Shown piece by piece: positions 1-9,176 of a DNA stretch of 64,000 bases. The notes under the pieces were generated by a model. That model saw only the letters and a program-made list of their open reading frames with translations, was not told where the DNA came from and did no database searches. The stretch is from positions 186,001-250,000 of the forward strand of contig CAMFII010000003.1 in the NCBI GenBank assembly GCA_945952585.1, read 5' to 3'. The DNA comes from an uncultured Rhodobacter sp. GTDB lineage: Bacteria > Pseudomonadota > Alphaproteobacteria > Rhodobacterales > Rhodobacteraceae. The stretch's first letter is position 1; the number at the start of each line of letters is the position of its first letter. A program made the translations under genes and the position numbers.

Positions 1-639
1 GGCTTCAAGGGCACAATCCTGGTCGAGCCGAAGCCGCAGGAGCCGTCGAAGCACCAGTACGACTACGACGCGGCAACCTGCTTTGGCTTCCTGCAGAAAT
101 ACGGCCTGGAAAAGGAAGTGAAGCTGAACCTTGAGCAGGGTCACGCCATCCTTGCCGGCCACAGCTTCGAGCACGAGATTGCCACGGCGGCGGCGCTTGG
201 CGTCTTCGGGTCGATCGACATGAACCGCAACGACTACCAGTCGGGCTGGGACACCGACCAGTTCCCCAACAACGTGCCTGAAGTGGCCCTGGCCTATTAC
301 GAGATCCTCAAGGCCGGGGGATTCACAACTGGCGGCACCAACTTCGATGCCAAGATCCGTCGCCAGTCGATCGACCCTGCTGATCTGATCCTTGCGCATA
401 TGGGCGCCATGGATGTCTGTGCCCGCGGGCTGAAGGCGGCGGCGGCCCTGCTGGACTCTGGAGAAATGGAGGCGGCGAAGAAAGCGCGCTATGCTGGCTG
501 GGATACCCCGGCGGCAAAGGCGATGCTGGGCTCGAGTCTGGATGCCATCGCGGCCGAAGTGCTGGCCAAGGACATCCGCCCCGAGCCGCGCTCTGGCCGG
601 CAGGAACGGCTGGAGAACCTCTGGAACCGCTTCGTCTGA
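1..639 (+). CDS. xylA: Xylose isomerase, C-terminal part (5' end outside window)
   Basis: The frame is open from base 1 to the TGA at 637-639, so this is about 212 residues of the usual 435-440. The enzyme interconverts D-xylose and D-xylulose in the cytoplasm. The segment matches the C-terminal half of class II XylA. It has the substrate-side EPKPQEP stretch, the E-x-x-H metal pair in LEQGHA, the GSIDMNR aspartate, the metal-2 aspartates in GWDTDQFPN, and the NFDAK aspartate. It ends in the typical [10 protein letters not shown] tail. One oddity is that the widely conserved EANHA motif reads EQGHA, although the metal ligands are kept. The start and any upstream xylose genes lie outside the window. 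Confidence 0.95.
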   Translation, partial: GFKGTILVEPKPQEPSKHQYDYDAATCFGFLQKYGLEKEVKLNLEQGHAILAGHSFEHEIATAAALGVFGSIDMNRNDYQSGWDTDQFPNNVPEVALAYYEILKAGGFTTGGTNFDAKIRRQSIDPADLILAHMGAMDVCARGLKAAAALLDSGEMEAAKKARYAGWDTPAAKAMLGSSLDAIAAEVLAKDIRPEPRSGRQERLENLWNRFV

Positions 640-706
640 CTGCTAGAACAGGCACAATGGGGCGGCGGCCATGCGGCTGCCGCCCGCACCATTTCGGGAG
701 AGCCGC

Positions 707-1738
707 ATGACCTACATCCCCGCCGCCAACCGCTATGACCGGATGATCTACCGCCGTTGCGGCGCATCCGGACTGAAGCTGCCTGCGATCTCGCTCGGGC
801 TGTGGCACAATTTCGGCCACGATACGCCGCACCAGACGAAGCGGGCGATCTGCCAGGCGGCCTTCGATCACGGGATTACCCATTTCGACCTTGCCAACAA
901 CTACGGCCCTCCGCCCGGCAGCGCGGAAGAAGCGTTCGGCGAGATCCTGAAGACCGATTTCCGCGGACTTAGAGACGAAATCATCATTTCGTCGAAAGCC
1001 GGCTACCTGATGTGGGACGGTCCTTATGGCGAATGGGGCAGCCGCAAGTATCTGATCGCGTCCTGCGACCAGTCGCTGAAGCGGATGGGCGTCGATTATG
1101 TCGACATCTTCTATTCGCACCGCTTCGATCCCGAGACGCCGCTGGAAGAGACGATGATGGCGCTGGATCATATCGTGCGGTCCGGGCGCGCGCTTTATGT
1201 AGGGCTATCGTCCTACAACTCGGAAAAGACCCGGGCGGCTGCTGCGATCCTGAAGGATCTCGGCACTCCCTGCCTGATCCACCAGCCAAGCTACAACATT
1301 CTCAACCGCTGGGTCGAAACCGACGGACTGAAGACCACGCTGCAAGAGCTGGGGATCGGGTCCATTGCCTTTACGCCGCTGGCGCAAGGGATCCTGACCG
1401 GCAAGTACCTGAAAGGCGTGCCGGAAGGCAGCCGTGCATCGCAGGGAAAAAGCCTTGATCCGACGATCATCACACCCCGCGCGATCGAGTCGGTGAAAAA
1501 GCTCGATGCGATGGCCAAGGCCCGCGGCCAGACGCTGGCGCAACTGGCGCTGGCCTGGGTCCTGCGGGAAGGAGGCATCACCTCGGCGCTGATCGGGGCG
1601 TCCAGGCCGGAACAGGTCGTGGATTGTGCGGGGGCGATCGGCAATCTGGATTTCACGGCCGATGAACTTGCCCGGATCGACCAGATCGCGGAAGAAAGGG
1701 ATGTGAACCTCTGGGCAAAATCCTCGCAGACGGACTGA
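707..1738 (+). CDS. Aldo/keto reductase, YghZ/L-glyceraldehyde-3-phosphate reductase type
   Basis: 343 residues, a full-length (alpha/beta)8 aldo/keto reductase. The opening YxxMxYRRCGxSGLKLP and SLGLWHNFG are characteristic of the YghZ/KCNAB-like AKR14 group, which in E. coli reduces L-glyceraldehyde-3-phosphate and methylglyoxal with NADPH. The catalytic tetrad is visible: Asp and Tyr in DLANNYG, Lys in SSKAGY and His in YSHRFD. The C-terminal GASRPEQV is the usual NADPH-binding loop. I chose the ATG at 707 because CGGGAG lies 6 nt upstream and homologues begin with a short MxYxPAxxRY segment; the frame is open to 671. It follows xylA by 67 bp on the same strand, so co-transcription with sugar genes is possible. 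Confidence 0.88.
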   Translation: MTYIPAANRYDRMIYRRCGASGLKLPAISLGLWHNFGHDTPHQTKRAICQAAFDHGITHFDLANNYGPPPGSAEEAFGEILKTDFRGLRDEIIISSKAGYLMWDGPYGEWGSRKYLIASCDQSLKRMGVDYVDIFYSHRFDPETPLEETMMALDHIVRSGRALYVGLSSYNSEKTRAAAAILKDLGTPCLIHQPSYNILNRWVETDGLKTTLQELGIGSIAFTPLAQGILTGKYLKGVPEGSRASQGKSLDPTIITPRAIESVKKLDAMAKARGQTLAQLALAWVLREGGITSALIGASRPEQVVDCAGAIGNLDFTADELARIDQIAEERDVNLWAKSSQTD

Positions 1739-1808
1739 TGCCGGGATGGACGGAACCGGAGTGCCGATCTAGCTGTTTCTTCTGCGGCGGAAGATCCGCC
1801 CTCGCGAG

Positions 1809-3650
1809 GTGGTCCCGATTCCTGCCAACAGCACCGACACTGCCCCGGCCTGGTCTGGCGACTTCCGCCGGTTCACCCTGACGCAGCTGGCCGCGATTGT
1901 CGTTGTCGCGGCCGTCCTGCATGTCGCCCATGAAGTTTTTCTGCCGCTGGCCATCGCCATGCTGATCGCCTTCGCGCTCAGCCCGGTCGTGGCCATGCTG
2001 CGCCGGGCCGGCATGCCGCAACTCCTGACGGTCATATCCGTCGTGGTGGCAGCCTTCGTGGTGATTTCGCTGTTCCTCCTGATCGTGGTGGGTCAGCTGG
2101 GCGAGCTTGCCACCAACCTTCCGACGTTTCAGGCGAACATCATCGCCAAGGTCGATGCGATCCGGGATGCAGGAAGCGGAAATGGCGTGCTGTCACGGCT
2201 CACCGACATGCTGGCGGCCATCAACCAGGAAATCGGCGCGGTGGTCCCTTCGCCAGCCGATTCTTCGATCCCGCCTGCACATCCACGGCAGCCCCTGCCG
2301 GTCGAGATCATCGAATCCCAGCATCCGCTCGAACTGCTGTCGAGCCTTGTCCTGCCGCTCATCAGCCCGATCGCGACGATAGGCCTGGTCTTCGTGGTCG
2401 TGATCTTCATGCTGCTCGAGCAGGACGAGCTGCGGGACAGGTTCATTCGTCTTGTCGGGTCCAATGACCTGCACCGGACGACCGAGCTGCTGGAAGAAGC
2501 GGGTGGCCGGGTGGCCAATTACCTGCTGATGCAGCTTCTGGTGAACACGATCTACGCCCTGCCGATCGGCATCGGGCTGTGGTTCATCGGGGTTCCCAAC
2601 GCGCTGCTTTGGGGGATGCTGACGCTGGTCCTGCGCTTCGTGCCCTATATCGGGTCAGTGCTGGCGGCCGCGTTTCCGCTGTTTTTGGCCTTCGCAGTGT
2701 CGCCGGGATGGGAAGCCGTGCTGTGGACGGCCGCGCTTTTTGCCGTGGTCGAGCTTGTCACAAGCAACGTGATCGAACCGTGGCTTTATGGCTCGCGCAC
2801 CGGGGTCAGCCCGTTGGCCATCATCATCGCCGCGATCTTCTGGACTTTCATCTGGGGGACGCCCGGACTGGTCCTGTCCACGCCGCTGACGGTGTGCCTT
2901 GTGGTCCTGGGGCGGCATGTTCCGCAGTTTGAGTTGTTCGGCATCCTTTTCGGCGATGAGCCCGTTCTCGAACCCAAGGCGCGGCTGTATCAGCGCCTGC
3001 TTGCCGGCGATGCGGTCGAGGCGACCAGCCGCGCCGAGGAAGAGCTGGAACAGATGCCGCTGGCCGATTTCTACGAAAAGGTTGGACTGCCGGCCCTGCA
3101 ACTGGGCCAGCTTGACCTGGATCGCGGATTGCTCACGGCGGAACAGCAAGACCGGCTTGCCGATGCCGCGATGGCGATGATCGAGGATCTCGAGGTCGTG
3201 GCGGCCGAGGAACTCGCGGCCCGCGAAGGGCCGGTGAATGCTGGCCTGTCCGTTGTCTGCATCGGAGGGCGGAGCAGGCTGGACGAGATTTCAGCGGCGA
3301 TACTTGCGCAAACCCTTCGATCCTATGGCATCGACGGACGGGTTCAGTCGAGGCTGGGCCTGACGACCGGGCGCAGCCAACCGTCGGATTTTGCCGGCGC
3401 GCATTGCGTCATGCTGTGCTTCCTCGACCCCAATCCATCGCGGGTTTCGCTGATTCACCTGCGCCGGCTGCGGACCGCCGCGCCAGACCTGCGTATCGGC
3501 GTCGTCCTGTGGCAGTTCGAGCAAGGAGCCGGGCCGCAAAGCGCGCCCTCGAAACAGCGTGAGGCAAAGCAGTTGGGCGCGGACTTTGTGGCTACGGATC
3601 GCGCGGGCATCGTTGCGCAGGTTGTTCCCGGCGGACCTGAGTCAGCCTGA
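1809..3650 (+). CDS. AI-2E family (PerM/TqsA-like) transporter with long C-terminal cytoplasmic domain
   Basis: 613 residues starting at GTG, with GCGAG just upstream. Residues about 20-85 hold two or three membrane helices and about 175-390 hold the remaining ones. These carry family signatures such as FVPYIGSVLAA, the SNVIEPWLYG loop and WGTPGLVLSTPLTVCLVVLGRH. Known relatives export autoinducer-2 or act as Na+/H+ antiporters, so the substrate here is unknown. Typical family members end near residue 380. Here about 220 further soluble residues follow, first a helical part and then a Rossmann-like alpha/beta part starting at GLSVVCIGG. The gene meets ubiG tail-to-tail with a 6-bp gap. Confidence 0.85.
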   Translation: MVPIPANSTDTAPAWSGDFRRFTLTQLAAIVVVAAVLHVAHEVFLPLAIAMLIAFALSPVVAMLRRAGMPQLLTVISVVVAAFVVISLFLLIVVGQLGELATNLPTFQANIIAKVDAIRDAGSGNGVLSRLTDMLAAINQEIGAVVPSPADSSIPPAHPRQPLPVEIIESQHPLELLSSLVLPLISPIATIGLVFVVVIFMLLEQDELRDRFIRLVGSNDLHRTTELLEEAGGRVANYLLMQLLVNTIYALPIGIGLWFIGVPNALLWGMLTLVLRFVPYIGSVLAAAFPLFLAFAVSPGWEAVLWTAALFAVVELVTSNVIEPWLYGSRTGVSPLAIIIAAIFWTFIWGTPGLVLSTPLTVCLVVLGRHVPQFELFGILFGDEPVLEPKARLYQRLLAGDAVEATSRAEEELEQMPLADFYEKVGLPALQLGQLDLDRGLLTAEQQDRLADAAMAMIEDLEVVAAEELAAREGPVNAGLSVVCIGGRSRLDEISAAILAQTLRSYGIDGRVQSRLGLTTGRSQPSDFAGAHCVMLCFLDPNPSRVSLIHLRRLRTAAPDLRIGVVLWQFEQGAGPQSAPSKQREAKQLGADFVATDRAGIVAQVVPGGPESA

Positions 3651-3656
3651 TCGCGG

Positions 3657-4400
3657 TCAGGCCTGGCGTTTCACGCTTGCAGTGACGTAGTTCACCGAAA
3701 GGTCGCGCGACGACAGGCTCCAATTCCAGCTGAGCGGGTTGAAGACCATGCCCTTGCGGTCCACCGGATCGAGGCCGGCCTTGCGGATCAGATCGTAAAG
3801 CTCGTCCGGGGTGATGAACTTCGCCCAGTCATGGGTGCCCTTCGGCAGCCAGCGCATTATCTGTTCGGCCCCGACAATGGCCATGAGATAGCTTTTCGGG
3901 TTGCGGTTGAGGGTCGAGCAGATCATCAGCCCACCGGGCTTCAACAGTGTCTGGCACGCCGTCAGGTAGGCGAGCGGGTCGGCCACATGCTCGACCACTT
4001 CCATGTTCAGCACGACGTCGAAGCGTTCGCCTGCTGCTGCCAGGTCCTCGGCCGTGGTATGGCGATAGTCGATCGACAAACCCGACTGTTCGGCGTGAAG
4101 CCGGGCAACCGGAATATTGCGCGCTGCCGCGTCTGCACCGATGACTTCGGCGCCGAGCCGGGCCATCGGCTCGGACAGCAGCCCGCCGCCACAGCCGATA
4201 TCGAGCAGGCGCAGACCAGCGAAGGGGTGAGGCGCGGTGAGGTCGCGATCGAACTCAGCAGCGATCTGGGTGGTGATGTAATCCAGCCGGCAGGGATTCA
4301 GCATGTGCAGCGGCTTGAACTTGCCGGTCGGGTCCCACCATTCGGCCGCCATCGCTTCGAACTTGGCGACTTCGCCGGGATCGATGGTGCTGACGGTCAT
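3657..4400 (-). CDS. ubiG: Bifunctional 2-polyprenyl-6-hydroxyphenol methylase / 3-demethylubiquinol 3-O-methyltransferase
   Basis: 247 residues. UbiG performs both O-methylations of ubiquinone biosynthesis with SAM at the inner membrane face. Diagnostic features are the N-terminal [25 protein letters not shown], here residues about 13-37, the SAM motif [11 protein letters not shown], and the acidic post-I VIGAD. Also present are the LNMEVVEHV motif and the late [10 protein letters not shown] and LPKGTHDW segments. I chose the ATG at 4400, preceded by AGGAAAT, over an upstream in-frame start at 4436 that would add 12 unconserved residues. It is divergent from pip, with 59 bp between the starts. 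Confidence 0.95.
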   Translation of the reverse strand: MTVSTIDPGEVAKFEAMAAEWWDPTGKFKPLHMLNPCRLDYITTQIAAEFDRDLTAPHPFAGLRLLDIGCGGGLLSEPMARLGAEVIGADAAARNIPVARLHAEQSGLSIDYRHTTAEDLAAAGERFDVVLNMEVVEHVADPLAYLTACQTLLKPGGLMICSTLNRNPKSYLMAIVGAEQIMRWLPKGTHDWAKFITPDELYDLIRKAGLDPVDRKGMVFNPLSWNWSLSSRDLSVNYVTASVKRQA

Positions 4401-4420
4401 GGCAATTTCCTGCGTTTGGT

Positions 4421-4460
4421 TTGTAGCGAGACGCACTTTCGGCGTTATATAGTGCGAACA
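4421..4460 (+). promoter_or_regulatory. Candidate promoter giving a leaderless pip transcript
   Basis: TATATA at 4446-4451 ends 8 bp before the pip ATG at 4460, with TTGTAG at 4421-4426 as a possible -35 at 19-bp spacing. A start about 7 nt after the -10 would fall on or next to the ATG. No Shine-Dalgarno precedes that ATG. TATATA is self-complementary, so it could also serve ubiG on the other strand. This is inference from motif spacing only. Confidence 0.4.
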
Positions 4461-5428
4461 TGGACCAGAGATCAGGCCAAAAGCGCGCAGTCGAGTTCCT
4501 TTATCCGCCGATCGAGCCCTTCGATCAGCGCGTGATCGACATGGGCGACGGGCACCGGATCTATGTCGAACAGTGCGGGCAGCCGACCGGCAAGCCGGTC
4601 ATCGTCCTGCATGGTGGCCCCGGCGGCGGCTGCAGCCCGGCGATGCGCAGGTATTTCGATCCCACGGTCTATCGCGTCGTGCTTTTTGATCAGCGTGGCT
4701 GCGGCCGGTCACGGCCTCATGCCAGCGTCAATGACAACACCACCTGGCATCTGGTCTCGGATATCGAGACGATCCGCGAAGCGCTTGGCATCGACCGCTG
4801 GATGGCCTTTGGCGGCAGCTGGGGCGCGACACTTGCCCTGATTTACGCGATCAGCCATCCCGATCGGGTGGAGCACCTGGTACTGCGTGGGGTCTTCCTG
4901 ATGACCCAGGACGAGCTTCGCTGGTTCTATGGCGGCGGGGCCGGGGCCTTCTATCCCGATCTCTGGGCGCGGTTCGTCGGACAGATCCCCGAAAATGAGC
5001 GCGACGACTTGATCGGCGCCTATCACCGCCGTCTCTTCTCGGGCGACCTGATGGAAGAGACCCGGTTTGGCCGCGCCTGGGCGAACTGGGAAAACGCGCT
5101 TGCCTCGGTCCATTTCGAGGCAGGCCTGGGTGAAAGCCCGGCGGAATATGCCCGCGCCTTTGCCCGGCTGGAGAACCACTATTTCCAGAATGCCGGATTT
5201 CTGAAGCATGACGGCTGGATCCTGGCGAACCGAGCGCGGATCGAACATATCCCGGCGCATATCGTCCAGGGTCGCTTCGACATGATCTGCCCGCCAAAGG
5301 CGGCGTGGCAGTTGAGCCAGGGATGGGCCCGGGCCAACCTGCGGCTCGTGCCGCTGGCCGGACATGCCCTGTCAGAGCCCGGGATCAGCGCGGAACTCGT
5401 CCGCGTCACGGACAGCCTGCGCGTCTGA
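4460..5428 (+). CDS. pip: Proline iminopeptidase (alpha/beta hydrolase, S33 family)
   Basis: 322 residues, the usual size for the monomeric cytoplasmic enzyme that removes N-terminal proline from peptides. The oxyanion segment HGGPGGG is at 51-57. [13 protein letters not shown] is typical of Pip, and the nucleophile elbow GGSWG puts the catalytic serine at position 120. The acid is expected in [10 protein letters not shown] and the catalytic histidine in LAGHALSEP near the end. The start has no Shine-Dalgarno and sits just after a -10-like TATATA, so translation may be leaderless. It diverges from ubiG. Confidence 0.93.
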   Translation: MDQRSGQKRAVEFLYPPIEPFDQRVIDMGDGHRIYVEQCGQPTGKPVIVLHGGPGGGCSPAMRRYFDPTVYRVVLFDQRGCGRSRPHASVNDNTTWHLVSDIETIREALGIDRWMAFGGSWGATLALIYAISHPDRVEHLVLRGVFLMTQDELRWFYGGGAGAFYPDLWARFVGQIPENERDDLIGAYHRRLFSGDLMEETRFGRAWANWENALASVHFEAGLGESPAEYARAFARLENHYFQNAGFLKHDGWILANRARIEHIPAHIVQGRFDMICPPKAAWQLSQGWARANLRLVPLAGHALSEPGISAELVRVTDSLRV

Positions 5429-5496
5429 TCTGCCTGTCATCGGCCTGTCACCGTTTAGGGTCTAGACCGCCCCGCAGAGCGATGCGGAGACAGCAG

Positions 5497-6123
5497 ATGA
5501 CCCAAGCCGGCTACGACCTCGAGGAAGCCTATGAGATCAACGGGCCCGAGGATGCCCGCCGCATGTACGGCGACTGGGCCGCGACCTATGACGAAAGCTT
5601 TGGCGCTGCATGGGGCTATATCGCCCCGCGCGAGATTGCCGCGATCCTGAAGGCCGAGTTTGCCGGTGACGAGCCGATCCTGGATGCCGGAGCCGGAACC
5701 GGGCTGGTTGGCGAGCACCTGCGCGACCTGACGGTCGATGCCTTCGACATCACGCCGGAGATGCTGGATCAGGCGCGGGCCAAGGGGATCTACCGGGACT
5801 GCATCCTCGGCGATCTGACCAAGCCCATCGCTTTGCCTGATGGCGTATATGGCGCGGTCATTTCCTGCGGGACCTTCACCCATGGCCATGTCGGCCCGGA
5901 ATGCCTGCCGGAACTCCTGCGGATCACCCGCCCCGGCGCGCTGTTCGTCTGCGGAACGATCCCCGCCGTACTGGACGGCGCGCGCTTCGGCTCTGAACTG
6001 GCGAAACTGGTGGCTCAGGAGCTGATCGAGCCGGTCCGCTTCCGCGATATCCCGATCTATGAAGGGGCGAACCACCCGCACAGGGACGATCGCGGGCTGG
6101 TGATCGTGTTCCGCAAGCGCTGA
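5497..6123 (+). CDS. Class I SAM-dependent methyltransferase, substrate unknown
   Basis: 208 residues. It has a Rossmann methyltransferase core: [14 protein letters not shown] is motif [16 protein letters not shown] is motif II, and [13 protein letters not shown] with [12 protein letters not shown] gives the later strands. The N-terminal [18 protein letters not shown] is the usual first helix of the Methyltransf_25/11 group with no assigned substrate. I prefer the ATG at 5497, 6 nt after GGAGA, over an in-frame ATG at 5482. The frame is open far upstream into pip, but that is high-GC overrun. It is last before the rimP operon and nothing nearby hints at its substrate. Confidence 0.78.
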   Translation: MTQAGYDLEEAYEINGPEDARRMYGDWAATYDESFGAAWGYIAPREIAAILKAEFAGDEPILDAGAGTGLVGEHLRDLTVDAFDITPEMLDQARAKGIYRDCILGDLTKPIALPDGVYGAVISCGTFTHGHVGPECLPELLRITRPGALFVCGTIPAVLDGARFGSELAKLVAQELIEPVRFRDIPIYEGANHPHRDDRGLVIVFRKR

Positions 6124-6223
6124 AGCGATCAGGGCGGAAAACCCCTTGTCGATTCGGCGGCAGGGGACTATATGCGCCTCAACAGCTGTTTCGGGGTCCA
6201 AACTCGAGACTACCGAAGGACGC

Positions 6224-6247
6224 AACGGGCCGCTGCGGCCCGTTTTT
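6224..6247 (+). terminator. Intrinsic terminator or leader attenuator upstream of rimP
   Basis: A perfect 9-bp stem (6224-6232 with 6236-6244), a 3-nt loop, and then a T-rich stretch interrupted by CA. It lies between the methyltransferase and rimP, 17 bp before the rimP ATG. It may end upstream transcription or act as an attenuator in the rimP-nusA-infB leader, which in other bacteria is controlled by NusA itself. The second role is a guess. Confidence 0.7.
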
Positions 6248-6263
6248 CATTTCTAGGGTACCG

Positions 6264-6878
6264 ATGACCGATCTCATCGCGAAAACCGCCATCGACCGCC
6301 GCCTGGCCGAGATCGTGACTCCTGCGATCGAGGATCTGGGCTTTGAACTGGTGCGCATCCGCCTGATGAGCGGCAAGACGCGCACGTTGCAGATCATGGC
6401 CGACCGCCCCGAAGGCGGGATCGAGGTCGAAGACTGCGCGAAGATTTCCACTGCCGTTTCGGCCATTCTTGATGTCGAGGATCCGATCGAGGACAACTAT
6501 ATCCTTGAGGTGTCCTCGCCCGGCATCGACCGGCCGCTGACCCGGCTGAAGGATTTCGACATGTGGGCCGACTACGAGGCCCGGGTCGAGACGAGCGAAC
6601 TGATCGACGGCCGCCGCCGCTTCAAGGGCATCCTGCGCGGAACGGAAGGCGACGAGATCCTGATCGAGATTGAGGACGGCGCTGAAACCGTGACGATCGG
6701 GCTCAAGTTCGACTGGCTGTCGGACGCCAAGCTGATCCTGACCGACGAGCTGATCGCCGAGATGCTGCGCCAGAGAAAAGCCAGCGGCGTGATCGACGAG
6801 TCGAAGTACGACGAGATCGAAGAAACCGAAGGGGACGACGCCGAGGATGACCTCGACGCGCCCGAGACGAAACACTGA
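6264..6878 (+). CDS. rimP: Ribosome maturation factor RimP
   Basis: 204 residues, on the long side for RimP because of an acidic C-terminal tail ([16 protein letters not shown]). RimP assists 30S subunit maturation. The N-terminal alpha/beta domain shows GFELVRIRL and the downstream [19 protein letters not shown]. The conserved [12 protein letters not shown] stands near residue 85, followed by the SH3-like domain with GRRRFKGIL. It is first in the rimP-nusA-ylxR-infB operon, with nusA starting 21 bp downstream. Confidence 0.96.
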   Translation: MTDLIAKTAIDRRLAEIVTPAIEDLGFELVRIRLMSGKTRTLQIMADRPEGGIEVEDCAKISTAVSAILDVEDPIEDNYILEVSSPGIDRPLTRLKDFDMWADYEARVETSELIDGRRRFKGILRGTEGDEILIEIEDGAETVTIGLKFDWLSDAKLILTDELIAEMLRQRKASGVIDESKYDEIEETEGDDAEDDLDAPETKH

Positions 6879-6899
6879 GACCTTCCGGGGAGAACCGAC

Positions 6900-8516
6900 A
6901 TGGCGATCACCTCTGCCAACCAGCTTGAACTTCTCCAGACCGCCGAAGCGGTCGCGCGCGAGAAGATGATCGACCCCGACCTGGTGATCCAGGCGATGGA
7001 AGAAAGCCTCGCCCGGGCCGCCAAGTCGCGCTACGGCAGCGAACTCGACATCCGGGTGAAGATCGACCGCAAGACCGGCCGCGCCACCTTTGCCCGCATC
7101 CGCACTGTGGTCGAGGATGAGGCGCTTGAGAACTACCAGGCACAGCTGACCGTCAAGCAGGCCAAGAGCTATCTCGCCGATCCGAAGGTCGGCGACGAGG
7201 TGATCGACGAGGTTCCCCCCGTGGATCTGGGCCGGATCGCCGCGCAGTCGGCCAAGCAGGTCATCCTGCAGAAGGTCCGCGAGGCCGAGCGTGACCGCCA
7301 GTACGAGGAATTCAAGGACCGCAAGGGCACGATCCTGAACGGCACCGTGAAGCGCGAGGAATACGGCAACATCATCATCGACCTGAACGGTCGGGGCGAA
7401 GCCATCCTGCGCCGTAACGAGAAGATCGGCCGCGAAGCCTACCGCATCGGCGACCGTATCCGCGCCTATATCAAGGACGTGCGCCGCGAGGCCCGTGGCC
7501 CGCAGATCTTCCTGTCGCGCACCGCGCCGGAGTTCATGGCCGAACTCTTCAAGATGGAAGTGCCGGAGATCTACGACGGCATCATCGAGATCAAGGCCGT
7601 GGCCCGCGACCCCGGTTCGCGCGCGAAAATCGCCGTCATCAGCTATGACAACTCGATCGACCCGGTCGGCGCCTGCGTCGGTATGCGCGGCAGCCGCGTG
7701 CAGGCCGTGGTGAACGAACTGCAGGGCGAGAAGATCGACATCATCCCGTGGAACCAGGACCAGGCGACGTTCCTCGTGAACGCGCTACAACCGGCCGAGG
7801 TGTCCAAGGTCGTGATCGACGACGATGCCGGCAAGATCGAGGTCGTCGTGCCGGACGAGCAACTGTCGCTCGCCATTGGTCGCCGCGGCCAGAACGTGCG
7901 TCTGGCGAGCCAGCTGACCGGTCTCGACATCGACATCATGACGGAAGCCGACGAATCGGCCCGCCGTCAGGCCGAGTTCACCGAACGCACGAACCTGTTC
8001 ATGGAGACGCTCGACGTCGACGAGATGATGGCGCAGCTCCTCGTCTCCGAAGGCTTCACCAACCTCGAGGAAGTGGCTTACGTCGATATGGACGAGCTTC
8101 TGTCGATCGACGGGTTCGACGAGGGCACCGCCGAGGAACTGCAGGCCCGCGCCCGCGACTATCTGGAAGCCGCGAACAAGAAGGCGATGGAAAACGCCAT
8201 CGCGCTTGGCGTGGACGAAAGCCTCATCAACTTCGAAGGCCTGACGCCGCAGATGCTGGAGGCCCTCGGCAAAGATGGCATCAAGACGCTGGAAGACTTC
8301 GCCACCTGCGCCGACTGGGAATTGGCAGGCGGCTGGACCACGGTGAACGGTCAGCGCGTGAAGGACGAGGGTCTGCTCGAGAAGTTCGACATGAGCCTGG
8401 AAGAGGCGCAGAACCTCGTGATGACCGCCCGCGTCATGCTGGGCTGGGTCGACCCGACCGAGGCGGAAGCCGAAGTCGAAGACGGCTCCGAAGAAGACGA
8501 GGAGGCCGAGGCCTGA
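6900..8516 (+). CDS. nusA: Transcription termination/antitermination factor NusA
   Basis: 538 residues, alphaproteobacterial size. NusA binds RNA polymerase and nascent RNA and modulates pausing, termination and antitermination. Domains in order are the N-terminal polymerase-binding domain (1-125), S1 (about 135-205, [20 protein letters not shown]), KH1 (about 230-280), and KH2 (about 300-350, containing [13 protein letters not shown]). Two helix-hairpin-helix-rich acidic repeats follow from about 370, for example [25 protein letters not shown]. The C-terminus is strongly acidic. A GGGGAGA ribosome-binding site precedes the ATG. Confidence 0.97.
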   Translation: MAITSANQLELLQTAEAVAREKMIDPDLVIQAMEESLARAAKSRYGSELDIRVKIDRKTGRATFARIRTVVEDEALENYQAQLTVKQAKSYLADPKVGDEVIDEVPPVDLGRIAAQSAKQVILQKVREAERDRQYEEFKDRKGTILNGTVKREEYGNIIIDLNGRGEAILRRNEKIGREAYRIGDRIRAYIKDVRREARGPQIFLSRTAPEFMAELFKMEVPEIYDGIIEIKAVARDPGSRAKIAVISYDNSIDPVGACVGMRGSRVQAVVNELQGEKIDIIPWNQDQATFLVNALQPAEVSKVVIDDDAGKIEVVVPDEQLSLAIGRRGQNVRLASQLTGLDIDIMTEADESARRQAEFTERTNLFMETLDVDEMMAQLLVSEGFTNLEEVAYVDMDELLSIDGFDEGTAEELQARARDYLEAANKKAMENAIALGVDESLINFEGLTPQMLEALGKDGIKTLEDFATCADWELAGGWTTVNGQRVKDEGLLEKFDMSLEEAQNLVMTARVMLGWVDPTEAEAEVEDGSEEDEEAEA

Positions 8517-8540
8517 TTTCAGGCCTCGGAGGTGCACCCC

Positions 8541-9176
8541 GTGACGCGCGGCGGTCGGGACAAGGATCGTGAGGATGGGCCGGAACGCCGGTGCATCGTC
8601 ACGGGCGAAAGCCAGCCGAAGACCGGACTGATCCGTTTCGTCACGGGACCGGAAGGGCAGGTCGTGCCGGATGTTCTCGGGCGGCTGCCCGGCCGCGGCT
8701 ACTATGTCAGCGCCGACCGGGCCGCGCTTGAGAAGGCGGTGAAGAAGGGGCTGTTCAGCCGCGCCGCCAAGGCAAGCGTGACGGTTCCGCCGAATCTTGT
8801 CGACGAGATCGAGTCACAGCTTGCACGGCGCGTGATCGATCTTATCTCTCTCGCTCGGAAGGCCGGATCCGCTGTGACCGGCTTCGAGAAGGTGAAGGAC
8901 TGGCTGACCAAGGGCGAAGCCACGATCCTGATCCAGGCCAGCGACGGGTCGGAGCGGGGCAAGTCGAAGCTCCATCCGCCCGATGGGCCCGAGACATTCA
9001 TCGGCTGCCTGACATCCCGGGAATTGGGTTTGTCCTTCGGCCGGGATCATGCCATACACGGCGCGCTTGCGGCTGGCGGACTCACCGAGCGTGTTGTAGA
9101 GGAAGCGGCAAAGCTTGCAGGAATACGCAAGCAGACCGACGGTATGTCCGTCGAAAAGGATACGAAGAACGCATGA
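8541..9176 (+). CDS. RNA-binding protein: YlxR (DUF448) domain plus ribosomal L7Ae-like domain
   Basis: 211 residues. The first about 90 are the YlxR/DUF448 fold, with the signature ERRCIVTGE and then [34 protein letters not shown]. The rest is an L7Ae/L30e-like RNA-binding domain ([20 protein letters not shown]). This fusion sits between nusA and infB in most alphaproteobacteria and is thought to act in RNA or ribosome metabolism; its precise role is not established. I chose the GTG at 8541 because GGAGG at 8528-8532 is 8 nt upstream; an in-frame GTG at 8532 overlaps that site. The gene overlaps infB by 4 bp (ATGA), which implies translational coupling. Confidence 0.9.
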   Translation: MTRGGRDKDREDGPERRCIVTGESQPKTGLIRFVTGPEGQVVPDVLGRLPGRGYYVSADRAALEKAVKKGLFSRAAKASVTVPPNLVDEIESQLARRVIDLISLARKAGSAVTGFEKVKDWLTKGEATILIQASDGSERGKSKLHPPDGPETFIGCLTSRELGLSFGRDHAIHGALAAGGLTERVVEEAAKLAGIRKQTDGMSVEKDTKNA

